From positions 3,592,135 to 3,656,134 of the forward strand of contig NW_024726235.1 in NCBI RefSeq assembly GCF_018991925.1: 64,000 nt of DNA, given 5' to 3'. Below are positions 31,631 through 41,454 of this stretch, in pieces. Source of the DNA: Homarus americanus (taxonomy: Eukaryota; Arthropoda; Malacostraca; Decapoda; Nephropidae). The number at the start of each line of letters is the position of its first letter. Positions within the stretch are counted from its first letter, which is position 1. A program made the translations under genes and the position numbers. A model generated the notes under the pieces. That model did no database searches. It was given only the letters and a program-made list of their open reading frames with translations, and had not been told where the DNA came from.

Positions 31631-31756
31631 TGCCACTTCATTGGGGATGCATCAGCCCCCGGGCCACCACAAGGCTCGGGATTGGATTACAAACAGACAA
31701 TTCAGTGACCAAACAGAGTTAGAGGCGAGAGCTGGAGGTTCAGATGAACCCGACAG

Positions 31757-32025
31757 ACACACAGCAGCTGTAGCACACACACACACAGCAGCTGTAGCAC
31801 ACACACACAGCAGCTGTAGCACACACACACACACAGCAGCTGTAGCACACACACACAGCAGCTGTAGCACACACACACACACACAGCAGCTGTAACACAC
31901 ACGCACATCAGCTGTAGCACACACAGCAGCTGTAGCACACATTCACATCAGGTGCAGCACACACACACACAGCAGCTGCAGCACACACACACAACAGCTG
32001 TAACACATACACACAGGTACACGAG
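31757..32025. repeat. Compound CAGCAGCTGTAG + (CA)n repeat
   Basis: Units of roughly 22-32 bp, each a CAGCTG palindrome (AGCAGCTGTAGC) followed by a CA run of variable length. Ten exact CAGCTG sites are present. CAGCTG is the E-box bound by many bHLH factors; any regulatory role is inference. Confidence 0.93.
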
Positions 32026-32079
32026 GGCACGTCTATTTTTGTAGTCGTACCTCAGCCTCCAGGAGATGAGGACACGCCA

Positions 32080-32215
32080 AATTACGGTAGTCTCAGGTGT
32101 ACTACTGACGCCATTGAGACCTTAAGATTAACCACCCTAACACCATTTACGGGAATGAGGTTAAGTTAGTGTTATGGTGAAACAAGCTGCGGTGGAGAAT
32201 CTTCAGGTGATCATT
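32080..32215. mobile_element. Inverted-repeat element with GGTTA core (degraded)
   Basis: Right arm: GTTATGGTGAAACAAGCTGC then GAATCTTCAGGTGATC (to 32212), as in the copy ending at 27046. Left side keeps only AAGATTAACCACCCTAACAC (32124-32143). Core GAGGTTAAGTTAGTG is reduced. Confidence 0.45.
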
Positions 32216-33610
32216 AGAATACCGTAACGATTAGGTACGCCGGGGTCCTTAAATTACAGGTGAGTTAAAATAGAATAATAGGAATGAAACAGGAAAGACA
32301 AAATTACACAGCATTCATCACTCTACACCAGACAGACATATGGCGACCAAAGCTTCCACATACACCCCCCCCCCCCTCCCTTGACCCTTTCACGGCCTTT
32401 TGTGGGCCGTAAGTGAGGTCAACTGAGGGCAGGACAGGTAAAAACAACAAAGTATAGTACCTGAGGCTGGGAGGGAGTGGTGGGGGGGGGGGAGGTGATA
32501 GGCTTAAGGTGAAACTCTCACATACCTAAAAATATTAACTGTAAAGAATTATATACAATATTACCTACAATACAAATCACGACTTACAATTCCACAATAT
32601 TTTATACAATATAATGTAATATCATACAAACAAACTCGGGAACTATTTATTGTGAGGTATCAGTGTACTGGTTGCACTGGATCATAATGTATGCCGTGAA
32701 CTCTGTGCTGATGGGGTAAGACTATATCATAACTAAGTAGTAAGACAAAGAAAACAACCTTCATCGTGTAGCGAGGTCATTAAGGGTCGCCCGAATGACC
32801 CGAGATGACCTCGCAAGTTCATACCTGCTGGTTGTAACTGCGGATTACCCAGCGTGTGTCCCTACCTCTACAGTTTATCACCAAGAGAGTTAAGTCATGT
32901 GGGGGTTGACATCAAAAGCACTCACCAGGTGGTCTTAGCGGTCACACCTGTTTATATTGGTGAGTCATCTGGAATCCATAGCAGATGTGACTTAGGATGA
33001 CCTCGCCATTACCCACCTGCCGTCAGTGACCTGGGATGATTAAGAATAGGTCTCTACCTGGCCCACTCATTACCTGGAGACTACGGGCATCTGTGGTCAC
33101 TAGTGGAGGTGACCTGACCCACCAGGTGCTGGACAGGCTGACTGAGAACAAGGTCTGGTGAGAAGTGAGTCGGGAAATGAGGAGAAAAGTAAGAGAGAAA
33201 TGCGATAAAAGAAGAATTTAAACAAAAGACAAATAGAAGGAGATTGAAGAGATAAATGTGTACGATAGATAAAATAGAGGAGAAGTAAATGATGAAAAGG
33301 ACAGACATTTAAGAGGAAAAAGCGATGACAAACAAAACAAAATAAACAAAGGAAAAACATCAACACACCACGAGAAAGAATCCGAGTGAAACAAATGACT
33401 AACGCGGAGTTAATAAGTAATGAAGTTATGGCGTTTAACAAGACCTACTTTTGGCGAGGTTTATGTGGGTCCTTCTTCACTAAAAATAAAATATAAAAAA
33501 GTTATCAAAAGTACCGTCAGTTTGTTAGCAGCGACTTGACAATTCCCGAGGAAGATCATTAATTGGTTAGGCTTGGGTGAGCTCGGCAGTCCTAATTGTC
33601 AACTGTTTTT
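32216..33610. other. Intergenic sequence
   Basis: Long stretch with a C-run at 32366-32377 and a G-run at 32480-32492. AT-rich at 32500-32660 and purine-leaning at 33160-33400. I found no supportable gene, RNA or mobile element. Confidence 0.5.
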
Positions 33611-33619
33611 TCCTTCGTG

Positions 33620-33775
33620 TTGAGGGGGGGGGGTGAAGGAGGGAGAAGGAATGGATGGTGTTGGGAAAGGGGGTGATGTAGGCGGAGAATGTAGTGAGGG
33701 GGGGTGAAGGAGGGAGAAGGAATGGATGGTGTTGGGAAAGGGGGTGATGTGAGAATGTAGTGGGGGGGTGATGGT
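33620..33775. repeat. ~70-bp tandem duplication, G-rich
   Basis: GGTGAAGGAGGGAGAAGGAA followed by TGGATGGTGTTGGGAAAGGG and GGTGATGT is present twice, starting near 33631 and 33704. The second copy ends against the tail of the LINE at 33780. Confidence 0.92.
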
Positions 33776-33779
33776 GGTA

Positions 33780-34566
33780 CATAAGAACATAAGAATGGAG
33801 GAAACTGCAGCGGGCCTATTGGCCCATACTGGGCAGTCCGTTTCCAACCCCTATTGCTCATGAGCATCCAACCTATGTTTGAAGCTATTCAGCGTATTCG
33901 AGTTAATGATGATATTTGGTAACTTGTTCCATTCATCCACTACTCTGTTTCCAAACCAGTGTTTACCTATTTCACGCCTAAATCTAAATTTGTCTAATTT
34001 AAAACCATTGTTACGAGTTCGCTCCTGGTTGGATAGTTTGAGTACCTTTGTAATGTCCCTTTGTTTAGCCCTGCCTTCCACTTATACACCCTATCAGGTC
34101 GCCCTCGCTCTACGTCTATCAAGGGAGTGCAAATTAAGATGTTTAACCTGTCTCTATACTCAAGGTTCCTAATGCCCGGGATTAGTCTTGTCATTCTCCT
34201 CTGAATTCTTTCCAAGGATTCTATATCCATTCTGTAATACGGTGACCAGAACTGAACTGCGTAATCCAGGTGTGGTCTCACAAGAGCAAGATACAGTTTT
34301 AGGATGACCTCGCTAGTCTTGTAACTAACACTCCTTTGTATGAACCCAAGTACTTTATTAGCCTTGTTACGAGCAAAAACACATTGTTTACTTGGCTTAA
34401 GGTTCCTACTTATCATTACTCCTAAATCTCTCTCGCAGTCGGATTTCTCTATGGCATCGTTGTTCATCTGGTATCTGGTTTCCCTGTTTACATCTCCTAT
34501 ACTGAGTACTTTACATTTGTCGACGTTGAATTTCATCTGCCATTTTTCAGACCATTCGAAAAATTG
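33780..34566 (-). mobile_element. CR1-like LINE, family A copy 3 (RT C-terminal half)
   Basis: The minus strand, reading from 34566, encodes FFEWSEKWQMKFNVDKCKV, DLGVMISRNLKPSKQC, VLKLYLALVRPHLDYAVQFW (via a slightly different spelling) and RIQRRMTRLIP. After a frame change near 34080 come RTRNNGFKLDKFRFRREIG and VVDEWNKLPN. This is the thumb and C-terminal part of a non-LTR reverse transcriptase. The catalytic FADD region is lost to 5' truncation. The 3' UTR ends with TTCTTATG octamers at 33780-33795. The open frame continues to 34875 but is repeat-derived beyond 34566. Compared with 13892-14109 and 29208-29388 it is the least truncated copy. Confidence 0.92.
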
Positions 34567-34745
34567 CAAGGGGAGGGGATGGTAGGTGGTGCTGGTAGAG
34601 GGGAGGAGAGAGATTGTGTATTGGAGGGGAATGGGAAAGAGGGAGGGTGAAGATGAGAGAGAGAGAGAGAGAGAGAGAGGAAACAGTATTGGGTGGTGAG
34701 TGTGGGGAGGGAAGAAGGAGAAAGGGGGTGAGAAAAAGCTTGGTC
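34567..34745. repeat. Purine-rich tract with (GA)n
   Basis: GGGGAGGGGATGG-type sequence with a GA run at 34655-34680, directly upstream of the LINE truncation point. Confidence 0.85.
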
Positions 34746-35430
34746 TCAGCCTGGTGTCTTTCGGTAGCTCCTTCCTCCCCTCTCTCCAGATAACCACATC
34801 CATCCTCCACAACATCCTTTCCCCACTGGTAGGAAGGAAGGAAGGAAAGGCTACCAGTTTCGTCTTTGCCGCCATAAAACCTCAGTCACATCATCCTAAC
34901 TATCTTATCAAGAGGTAACGGCTCCCTCTCCTCCTCTCGTTTGCTCAACCTACTAGACCCTTCCTCCCTCCCTACCCTATCTTACCTAGTCCTTTAAGTA
35001 ACAACTATCTTATAAACATGACTGACGTTGATTTTGAGACTTGTGACGACCATAACCCCAAATACACGTAAAGAACCTAACCTAACCTAACCTAACCTAA
35101 CCTAACCTAACCTCAAGATTTAATCCCCATCACCTTGTTCCCGCACCCTCCACCCACACAGAGGTCAGGGTCATCTACATTATGGATAGTGTAAATATTG
35201 GGTCTAGACCAGATAGGGGAAGGTATTTCAACTGCATCAATATACGCGGACAATGCGAATCTATCTGTAAATTGCACGTAGTTATGGTAAGGGAAGGTTC
35301 CCCCTGAAATATTCCTATTGCCAAATAACTGAAATGTAACGTGAACAAAATACAGTCATGAGGTTAGTGATGTTACCAGGGTGCTGACACAACACAACCT
35401 GAACTCTCACCTTCCATCTACGACAGAACA
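34746..35430. other. Intergenic sequence with an interstitial telomere-like tract
   Basis: Mostly unique-looking. Contains the (CCTAA) tract at 35073-35112, annotated separately. A 72-codon plus frame at 34700-34918 is not supported. Confidence 0.5.
35073..35112. repeat. Interstitial telomere-like (CCTAA)8
   Basis: Eight perfect AACCT pentamers, the complement of the TTAGG arthropod telomere repeat. Non-terminal position makes it interstitial. Confidence 0.93.
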
Positions 35431-36095
35431 TTCTCCCTCTTGTTATTTTTCCTCATCTTCTCCTCTTCCTTTTCTTTCTCCTCCCCCTTTTCTTTCTCAT
35501 CCTTTTCCTCTTCCTTTTCTCATTCCTATTCTTCTTCCTCCTCCTCAGCCATCCTCCCCACTAGGGCATCCAGACACAGTCTCCCTTTATAACACAACTC
35601 CCTTAAAAGAACCCCTATTAAAAGAACCCCTATTCCTTCCTCACTCCCTTTCCTCAACACACAGACAACTCTTCTTTCCCCCCCTTCTACTTCCTTCCTC
35701 TACACTACATGCAAACAGCTCCTCCTCCTCCTCCTCCACTCACCCGCCTTAAACTCCCCAACGGAACACCTAAAAAAACTCTTCCTTCCTCTCCCTCTCC
35801 CCAGTACTATATGCAAACAGCCACTCCTCCCTCCCCAGTAGGATATCTAAGAAGTCCTTCCTCTCCTTCTCTCCTCAACTCCATTCCCTAGATAATCATC
35901 CCTCCGTTTCCTTACCTCGCAGCACCTAAAATCCCCTCCATTTCCTTCCTTATCAAATAGAACCCTCAAGACAATCCCTCCTCCCTTGCACCCAGACACC
36001 ACCCTTTCCCCCCCCTCACACCCCCTTCTTCCTCCCCCACACCCAGACACCCCCTCCACCCCCCTCCCCCCACACCCAGACACCCGTGATTGTGA
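35430..36095. repeat. Polypyrimidine tract and CACCCAGACACC units
   Basis: CT-rich sequence at 35430-35900 with AAAGAACCCCTATT duplicated at 35605-35634, then CACACCCAGACACCCC-like units at 35985-36090. Confidence 0.8.
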
Positions 36096-36770
36096 CACAG
36101 ACTCGTCAAGGACTCCGGGACATCCACACGGGTGCCAAGACCCTGCCTGGCTGGTTCTCCCGGGGTGGCCATCAAGGAGCCGTCTCTATGATGCCACTTA
36201 CGCCAAGCAAGATTTTTATGGCGGGGCTCATGTTGTTGAGCCTGGCACTGTGACGAGGCACTGCTCCGATATGTGTGTGTGTGTGTGTGTGTGTGTACAG
36301 AAAACATGTCACCAAAGTTCCTTCCCACACCTTGCTTACTACTTGCCACAATACTCTCTGTCTCTCTCTTTCTCTCACGGCGGAGTCTACCTACATCCCA
36401 AGTGCTTTACGAGTATGTGGAGGAGGAGGAAGTTTTCTTTTACCGGATTTATTGAAAGTGTGTGTGCGCGCGCGCGCGTTTTTTTATGTGTGTGTGTGTG
36501 TAGAGAATGTACTAACCTCCTCTCAGCTCAGCTCCAGGTTGGATGGAAGAGCCTGGCCACCAGCTGGCGGGTGATGACTCTCTCAGCTCACCTCTTTGCT
36601 TCACTATCTTATTCCACTTTTTCAAAGCCGCGTTTTTACTCTATATAAAGTTAAGTTTCCCCTTTCTTAACAACACACACAACTTAGTATTCTATCTTCC
36701 CTTGCTTTCGTTATATAAATTTCCTTCCTCTCCCACTGTTTAAAAAATGTACCTTTATTTCACACCCAAT
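36096..36770. other. Mixed sequence with GT and GC runs
   Basis: (GT)n at 36270-36296, alternating GTGTGTGCGCGCGCGCGCG at 36461-36479 and (GT)n at 36487-36502. A 220-codon plus frame (35986-36648) crosses several simple repeats and is rejected as a gene. 36500-36770 is unremarkable. Confidence 0.55.
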
Positions 36771-36976
36771 TTACAGTTTTACGTTTTCTCTTGTTTTTAG
36801 AGGAGGGATATATTCCTCAGCACCTGCCAGTGACTCCCTCTTGATGATGGCGTCGTCCAGGGTCACGATGGGGGCTGGAGACCTGGAAGGCTGGGGGCTG
36901 GGGGGCTGGAGTACTGGGCGGTGAAGGGCTGGGGGGCTGGAGATCTGGGGTGCTGAGGTGCTGTAGGACTGGGGGG
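36771..36976 (-). CDS. Candidate terminal exon, proline-rich
   Basis: On the minus strand an acceptor-like CCCCTTCCTCAG precedes 36976. A frame then runs open to a TAA at 36773-36771. It starts Pro/Ser-rich (SYSTSAPQISSPPALHRP) and ends SPAPIVTLDDAIIKRESLAG, then EEYIPPLKTRENVKL. The second half is not repetitive. An AATAAA poly(A) signal lies 12 bases past the stop (36758-36753). A donor-like CAG/GTGCTG inside (near 36830) offers another end. Against it: the Pro-rich half overlaps a degenerate GGGGCTGGAG repeat, and the plus strand has its own strong donor (ATTAAG/GTGAGA at about 37010). No family recognised. Confidence 0.25.
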
Positions 36977-37099
36977 CTGAGGAAGGGGCTGTCCCGAGAG
37001 GAGACCATTAAGGTGAGAGGGAGGGAGGTGTGGACCCTGGGACACGCCACCCTAGACAATGGTCCAGTGAGTGATGGTGGTGAGATAATGGTCAGTGTT

Positions 37100-37836
37100 C
37101 CTTACCTCTTCCTGCACCTCCACCTCCTGACCCCCCCTTCATCTCCCCCCTTCCCCACCTTCATATCTCCATCATTATCATCATCAGGCTCCTTCTCGCT
37201 TCTTTATTCCTTCTATTTCTACTTAAAGATATCCTTATCCCTCCACCAACTACAAGACTCCCTCCCTCCCTCCCTCCACTATCATCAAGTCACTAGTCCT
37301 TACATGTTCCTCCATCTCTGGCTCCCTCCACGACTCCCTCCTTCTTTCCCTCCACAACCATCAGGACTCCCTTCTCCTTTTCTTCCCTCCTCCTAAATTC
37401 CCTCTACTGGGCCACTCCCTACGCTCCCACTTCCCCATTGAACACCTTCCCTCCACCTCCCACTTCACCCAACCCCCTTCCCTCTTTCTCTCCTTTTAAC
37501 ACCATTACCCCCCTCCCTCCACCTTCCCTCCCTCCACCTTCCCACCCCCTCCACTTCCCTCCCTCGGCTCCCGTGTGTCTCTGTCAACCAGTTACTTGAC
37601 CTCCTCACCACTCCATCATCCAGACCTGTCTCATTCTCTCCCCTTCTATCCCATCCCCTTCCCTCTTTTCCTCCCCTTACTTCTTTTAATTCCCCTTTCC
37701 TCCACATCTTCCCTCAATATCGCTCCTCTCTCTCTCTCCTCCCATCGCCCTTCTTCTCTTTCCTCACTTCTTCATCGCCTCTCTCCCCTTCCCTCCCCAT
37801 TAAACTCTTCCCTTCCCCCCACATCATCCCTCTCAT
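37100..37836. repeat. Polypyrimidine tract
   Basis: Irregular CT-rich DNA (CTCCCTCC, TTCCCTCC, CCTCTCTC). Contains weak 25-50 bp repetition but no regular unit. Long Ser/Pro/Leu frames are compositional. Confidence 0.85.
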
Positions 37837-37837
37837 T

Positions 37838-38170
37838 AGTAAATATGACAAATTTTGTGACGAGAGGTACCGGTATGGCCAGCATAAGGACAAAACCAGA
37901 CAATGTGATGTCGTCGTGGCCAGAATTAGGCTAGGATACAGACACATCTGGCAAGTTAATAACGCTGTACCCATACCGGAACACTCAGCATGTAAACTTT
38001 GTGATAAACCTTTAAAGCATACACGTGAACACTATATTATTGAATGTGACACTGTCAAAGACTTCAGGCCACCTGGCTTATTGTATCATGAACTTTGTAA
38101 TTACTACATTGAATCGGGGGTGCTTGAGGACATTCTTGCTATTTATCCCAAATCTGCTACCCCACACTGA
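37838..38170 (+). CDS. C-terminal end of a RNase-H-type LINE polyprotein
   Basis: An open frame of 110 codons without an own start. It begins SKYDKFCDERYRYGQHKDKT, continues VVVARIRLGYRHIWQV, then CKLCDKPLKHTREHYIIEC, and ends with GLLYHELCNYYIESGVLEDI. The pattern RxRLGY...CXXC...H...H....C is the zinc-binding-like tail found after the RNase H domain in I/R1/jockey-type non-LTR retrotransposons. The frame is intact to its stop. Everything upstream (RT and most of RNase H) is missing, so this is a 5'-truncated copy. Confidence 0.75.
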   Translation, partial: SKYDKFCDERYRYGQHKDKTRQCDVVVARIRLGYRHIWQVNNAVPIPEHSACKLCDKPLKHTREHYIIECDTVKDFRPPGLLYHELCNYYIESGVLEDILAIYPKSATPH

Positions 38171-38415
38171 TTAGTCTTCAATTAGAATATGACGTCCAAT
38201 GTATATGAACCACTGTCATGCGTGGCAGCGAACAGTGACATCACCCACACGACTCTGACCTATATATACTGCTAATGAATATGGTGTATTTCTTTGTGTA
38301 TGAACCTCTGTCGTGCGTGGCAGTGAGAAGTGATACCACCCTCAGTGTCAAGACCTGATTGAATTACTCAGAAAAGGCAAACTGTACTCCAAGCTCTGCC
38401 AATAAATTTGTTAAA
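37838..38415 (+). mobile_element. 5'-truncated I/jockey-like LINE with 3' UTR
   Basis: The coding end (to 38170) is followed by a ~245-bp 3' UTR. The UTR holds two copies of a ~94-bp block: GTATATGAACCACTGTCATG at 38201 and TGTATGAACCTCTGTCGTGC at about 38296, each followed by GCAGNGANAAGTGA-like sequence. An AATAAA signal sits at about 38400, a few bases before the likely 3' end. It is in the opposite orientation to the CR1-like copies. The 5' junction falls in a polypyrimidine tract. Confidence 0.7.
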
Positions 38416-38419
38416 CTAA

Positions 38420-38575
38420 AACAAAACATCCCTCTCCTCTCCCCTCTCTTCTCCCCTCTCTCCACTTCTCTTTCTCCACTCTTCCCCATTACCTTTCTCC
38501 TCTCTCCACTTTTCTCTTTCTATCTCTTCTCCTCCCATCACCCCTCTTCTCTCCCCACCACCCCTCCCCAGACTA
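38420..38575. repeat. CTCTCCACTCTTCTCC polypyrimidine tract
   Basis: CT-rich degenerate sequence right after the LINE. Confidence 0.8.
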
Positions 38576-38739
38576 AGCATAACACCCACCATTAGCTCCC
38601 TCCTAGGACCTTTAAACTTAGCTTTAGCTGCCAGAGTCTGCTGAGAAACTGTGTGTCGAGAATTATGGCGATAATTAGAGATACTTCGTTTTTATTTAGT
38701 CCCTCCCTCCCCCCCCACCCCTTAGCTCGCTAGGTAAAG

Positions 38740-39262
38740 GGGGTAAGAGGGGTGAGGGTAGAAGGAAAACTGAAGAAGAGAGGAGGGAAGGGGAGGAAAA
38801 GGGAGGGCGGGGGATAAGAAGGGGAAGGGAAGTGATAGGGAGGAGAGGAGGAGGAGGAGGAGGATGAGGGGGGAGGAAGAAGAGATGAAAGAAAGACAAG
38901 GGGAGGAAGGCCGGAGGGGGTAGAGAGAGAAGGAGGAAATGAAAGGGGAAAGAAGGGGTCTGGTCGAAGAGAGTGAAAGGTGGTGGGCAGGGAAAGGAGG
39001 TGAGTGGGATGAGGGAAAAGAGAGAGGTGAGGGGATGGAAGGAGAAGGAGAGGGAGGAAAGGGGAGGAGGAAGGTGGAGAATTGGAGGAGGTGGATGGAG
39101 GGTGGGAGGAGGTGGGTGGAGGGGGGAGGAAGTGAGGAGGGAGAGGGAAGGAGGATGAGGTGGAGGGGAGGGCGAGGAAAGGAGGAGGTGGAGGAGAGGG
39201 AAGGAGGAGGAGTGAGGAGAGAGGAAGCTCACTGAGCAGATGAATCCTAAACAAATCACAGT

Positions 39263-39304
<42 letters not shown>
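38740..39304. repeat. 500-bp polypurine tract and (GA)n
   Basis: 38740-39236 is almost only G and A on the plus strand (GGAGGAGG, GGGGAGGAAGG, GGTGGAGG). A perfect (GA)n follows at 39266-39305. The minus strand shows 174- and 216-codon Ser/Pro/Leu frames, all compositional. Confidence 0.93.
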
Positions 39305-39308
<4 letters not shown>

Positions 39309-39399
39309 TTAATTGATCTATTTATCCATTCACTTAGGGAGAGCAATTGAAGGGGAGGGATATGTGTGATGTGGACCCCAGCGAGGCGGTATTACAGAC

Positions 39400-39722
39400 A
39401 ACACCCATCTATCCCTCCATCTATCTATCCATCCATTTATTTATCCATTTCCCCACTCATCCACTCATTCATCCACAAACTGCTTATTCCCTTTATCTCC
39501 TATTTTGAATACCCAGAGAGACGGCCGTACACACCACCTATCCATCCATCTATCTCTCCCTCCATCCATCTATCCCTCCCTCCATCCATCTATCCCTCCT
39601 TCCATCCACCCATTCCCTCCCTCCATCCACCTAGCTCTCCCTCCATCCATCTATCCCTCCCTCCATCCACCTATCTCTCCCTCCATCCATCTATCCCTCC
39701 CTCCATCCATCTATCTGCCCAG
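39400..39722. repeat. ATCC/CTATCCCTCCCTCC repeat
   Basis: Imperfect (ATCC)n at 39405-39475, then a ~20-24 bp unit CCATCCATCTATCCCTCCCT at 39535-39720. Confidence 0.92.
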
Positions 39723-39869
39723 CCTCCTCTCCGCTGCCGTGCTCCATAATTGCTCACGGTTGAGGGCCACTTGTTGACAAAAAAATCCGCTTCATTAGAC
39801 GGATAATCGGAATTTCCAGTTCATTTGGTTAAAGCTATTGTCTCTTCCGCAACCGGCCACCCTCCTCTC

Positions 39870-40270
39870 ATGGTGAGGGAGGGAGGGAGGGGGGTGGGGC
39901 GTCTTCCTTGGCCAGTGTGGGAGGGAGGAAGGAAGGAAGGGGAGAGGGGCGTCTTCTGGTTAGTGAGGGAGAGAGGGATGGAAGTATTCTCTGGTTAGTG
40001 AAGGAAAGAGAGAAGGAGGAGGCGTCTTCCTTGGTCAGGTAGGGAGGGAAGAAAAGAGAGGGGAAAGAGAGCGAGAAGAGAGACCAAAGGAAAGGACAAA
40101 AGAAAAGGGAGAGTAAGGAGTGAAGGAAAATGAGATGAGAAGTAGGGTAAGTGGGTGAGGGAAGGGGAAAGAAGAGGGAGAATTGGTACGTTCTTAGGAA
40201 TGGAAAAGGAAGTGGATAAGGAAGAGGAAGAGGAAAGAAAGGGAAAGTTTGAGAGGAGAAGGAGTAGAAT
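39870..40270. repeat. Purine-rich degenerate repeat with GGCGTCTTC units
   Basis: GCGTCTTCCTTGGCCAGTG (39900), GCGTCTTCTGGTTAGTGAG (39949), GTATTCTCTGGTTAGTGAA (39983) and GCGTCTTCCTTGGTCAGGT (40022) mark diverged ~35-50 bp units in GGGAGGAAGG sequence. 40070-40270 is plain purine-rich. Confidence 0.75.
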
Positions 40271-40347
40271 AATTGTTAATTGAGAGAGAATTGTTACCTC
40301 GAGAGCATCAAGTTATAATGAGGGAGAAACTTAGGTGTAGGAAGCAT

Positions 40348-40405
40348 ATAAATCACTCGTCGTCATCGTCACTGTCATCGTCTTCTTCCTCGTCGTCACT
40401 CGTCT
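40348..40405. repeat. CGTCATCGTC trinucleotide-like patch
   Basis: Imperfect (GTC/ATC)n. On the minus strand it reads TSDDEEEDDDSDDDE and then a stop, but two stops lie just upstream in that frame, so a coding role is unlikely. Confidence 0.75.
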
Positions 40406-40499
40406 GGAACTACTATACCAGCAGGAACTTGTCTTCAGCCCCCTCCCCCCACCTCTAAACTTCTACAAGCTTTTTCGTGATGGGGAAGAAAATGGTAAT

Positions 40500-40645
40500 T
40501 ACTTATGAGGAAAATGGTAGACGATGGGGAGAAATGGTAGACGATGGGAGAAATGGTAGACGATGGGGGAGAAATAAGTGAACGATGAGGAAAGAAATGG
40601 TAGACGATGGGGAAGAAATGGTAAACGATGTGAGAGAGAAATGGT
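40500..40645. repeat. ~21-bp tandem repeat (ATGGTAGACGATGGGGAGAA)
   Basis: Six to seven copies with length changes in the G-run and one diverged copy (AAGTGAACGATGAGG). Confidence 0.92.
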
Positions 40646-40732
40646 CGGTCATGTATTCATAAACAACTGACAACTCAAAACGTTTGATGAATCTGTAAAC
40701 AATGTGTCCAAAATATTTTCTTAAGTATCTCC

Positions 40733-40735
<3 letters not shown>

Positions 40736-40793
<58 letters not shown>

Positions 40794-40801
40794 ACACACA
40801 C
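40736..40801. repeat. (CA)n dinucleotide repeat
   Basis: CA run with a single G interruption near 40790. Confidence 0.97.
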
Positions 40802-41450
40802 GGTCTCTCCCAATCTAAGTTTGACGTTTCTCTCAATAGATTCGTTACCCCTGATGTCTCGTCCCAGATCAAAGACGAGAGACACACACTGACATCCACC
40901 TAGCCGTTACCCTCGTTGGCCCTGTCTATAACTTTGGCAATATCCACCTGTTATCTGGGTCTGGCGTGCGCTGATTGGTGGTCTTCTCGTGACGTCAACT
41001 TGTGTCTATCCCAATACTTGGTTAGGTTAGGTTAGTAGGTGGATGTAGTAATGGATTAATGGCAGTTAGAGTGGACACTAACCCATCATCCATCCAATCC
41101 CATCCCACCCCTTCATCCATCTAGACCCAACCCATATCCATCCATCCCTACCTCATCATCACCCAGCCCTATCCCAACTAGCCCCACCCATCCACCACCC
41201 TACCAAGCCATACCCGGCCCCACCCACCCAGCCCTTGACACACGGCCCTGTGATCACACCCTCTGCCTGATGGAGACGAATAGTGTAATACCGACTGAGA
41301 GTGAGGGAGCATTGTGGTGCAGCAGGCGATTATTGTGGCACAGTGTGGGGTGATACAGACGCACACTCTTCCTTTCGTGTATGTAGATAACTTTCCTTTT
41401 TACTTTTTAATTGTAGTACACACATACACACACACTCTCACCATGCTTTC
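40802..41450. other. Intergenic sequence with GGTTA and CCCATCCATCC patches
   Basis: GGTTAGGTTAGG at 41021-41035, degenerate CCCATCC-rich sequence at 41090-41240. No gene signal. Confidence 0.5.
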
Positions 41451-41454
41451 ACTC

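Noticed and set aside
34567..34875. N-terminal extension of the LINE ORF (frame runs to 34875)
   Set aside because: Upstream of 34566 the frame lies in a GA/G-rich tract and no longer resembles reverse transcriptase. The element is truncated at 34566.
35986..36648. 220-codon plus-strand frame
   Set aside because: Crosses CACCCAGACACC units and two GT runs. No coherent domain remains between them.
38696..39346. 216-codon minus-strand frame
   Set aside because: Complement of a polypurine tract, so only Ser/Pro/Leu/Phe codons appear. Two phases are open.
40348..40405. Acidic C-terminal tail (TSDDEEEDDDSDDDE-stop) on the minus strand
   Set aside because: Two in-frame stops lie just upstream, no acceptor is convincing and no poly(A) signal follows. 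A GAC/GAT trinucleotide repeat is simpler.
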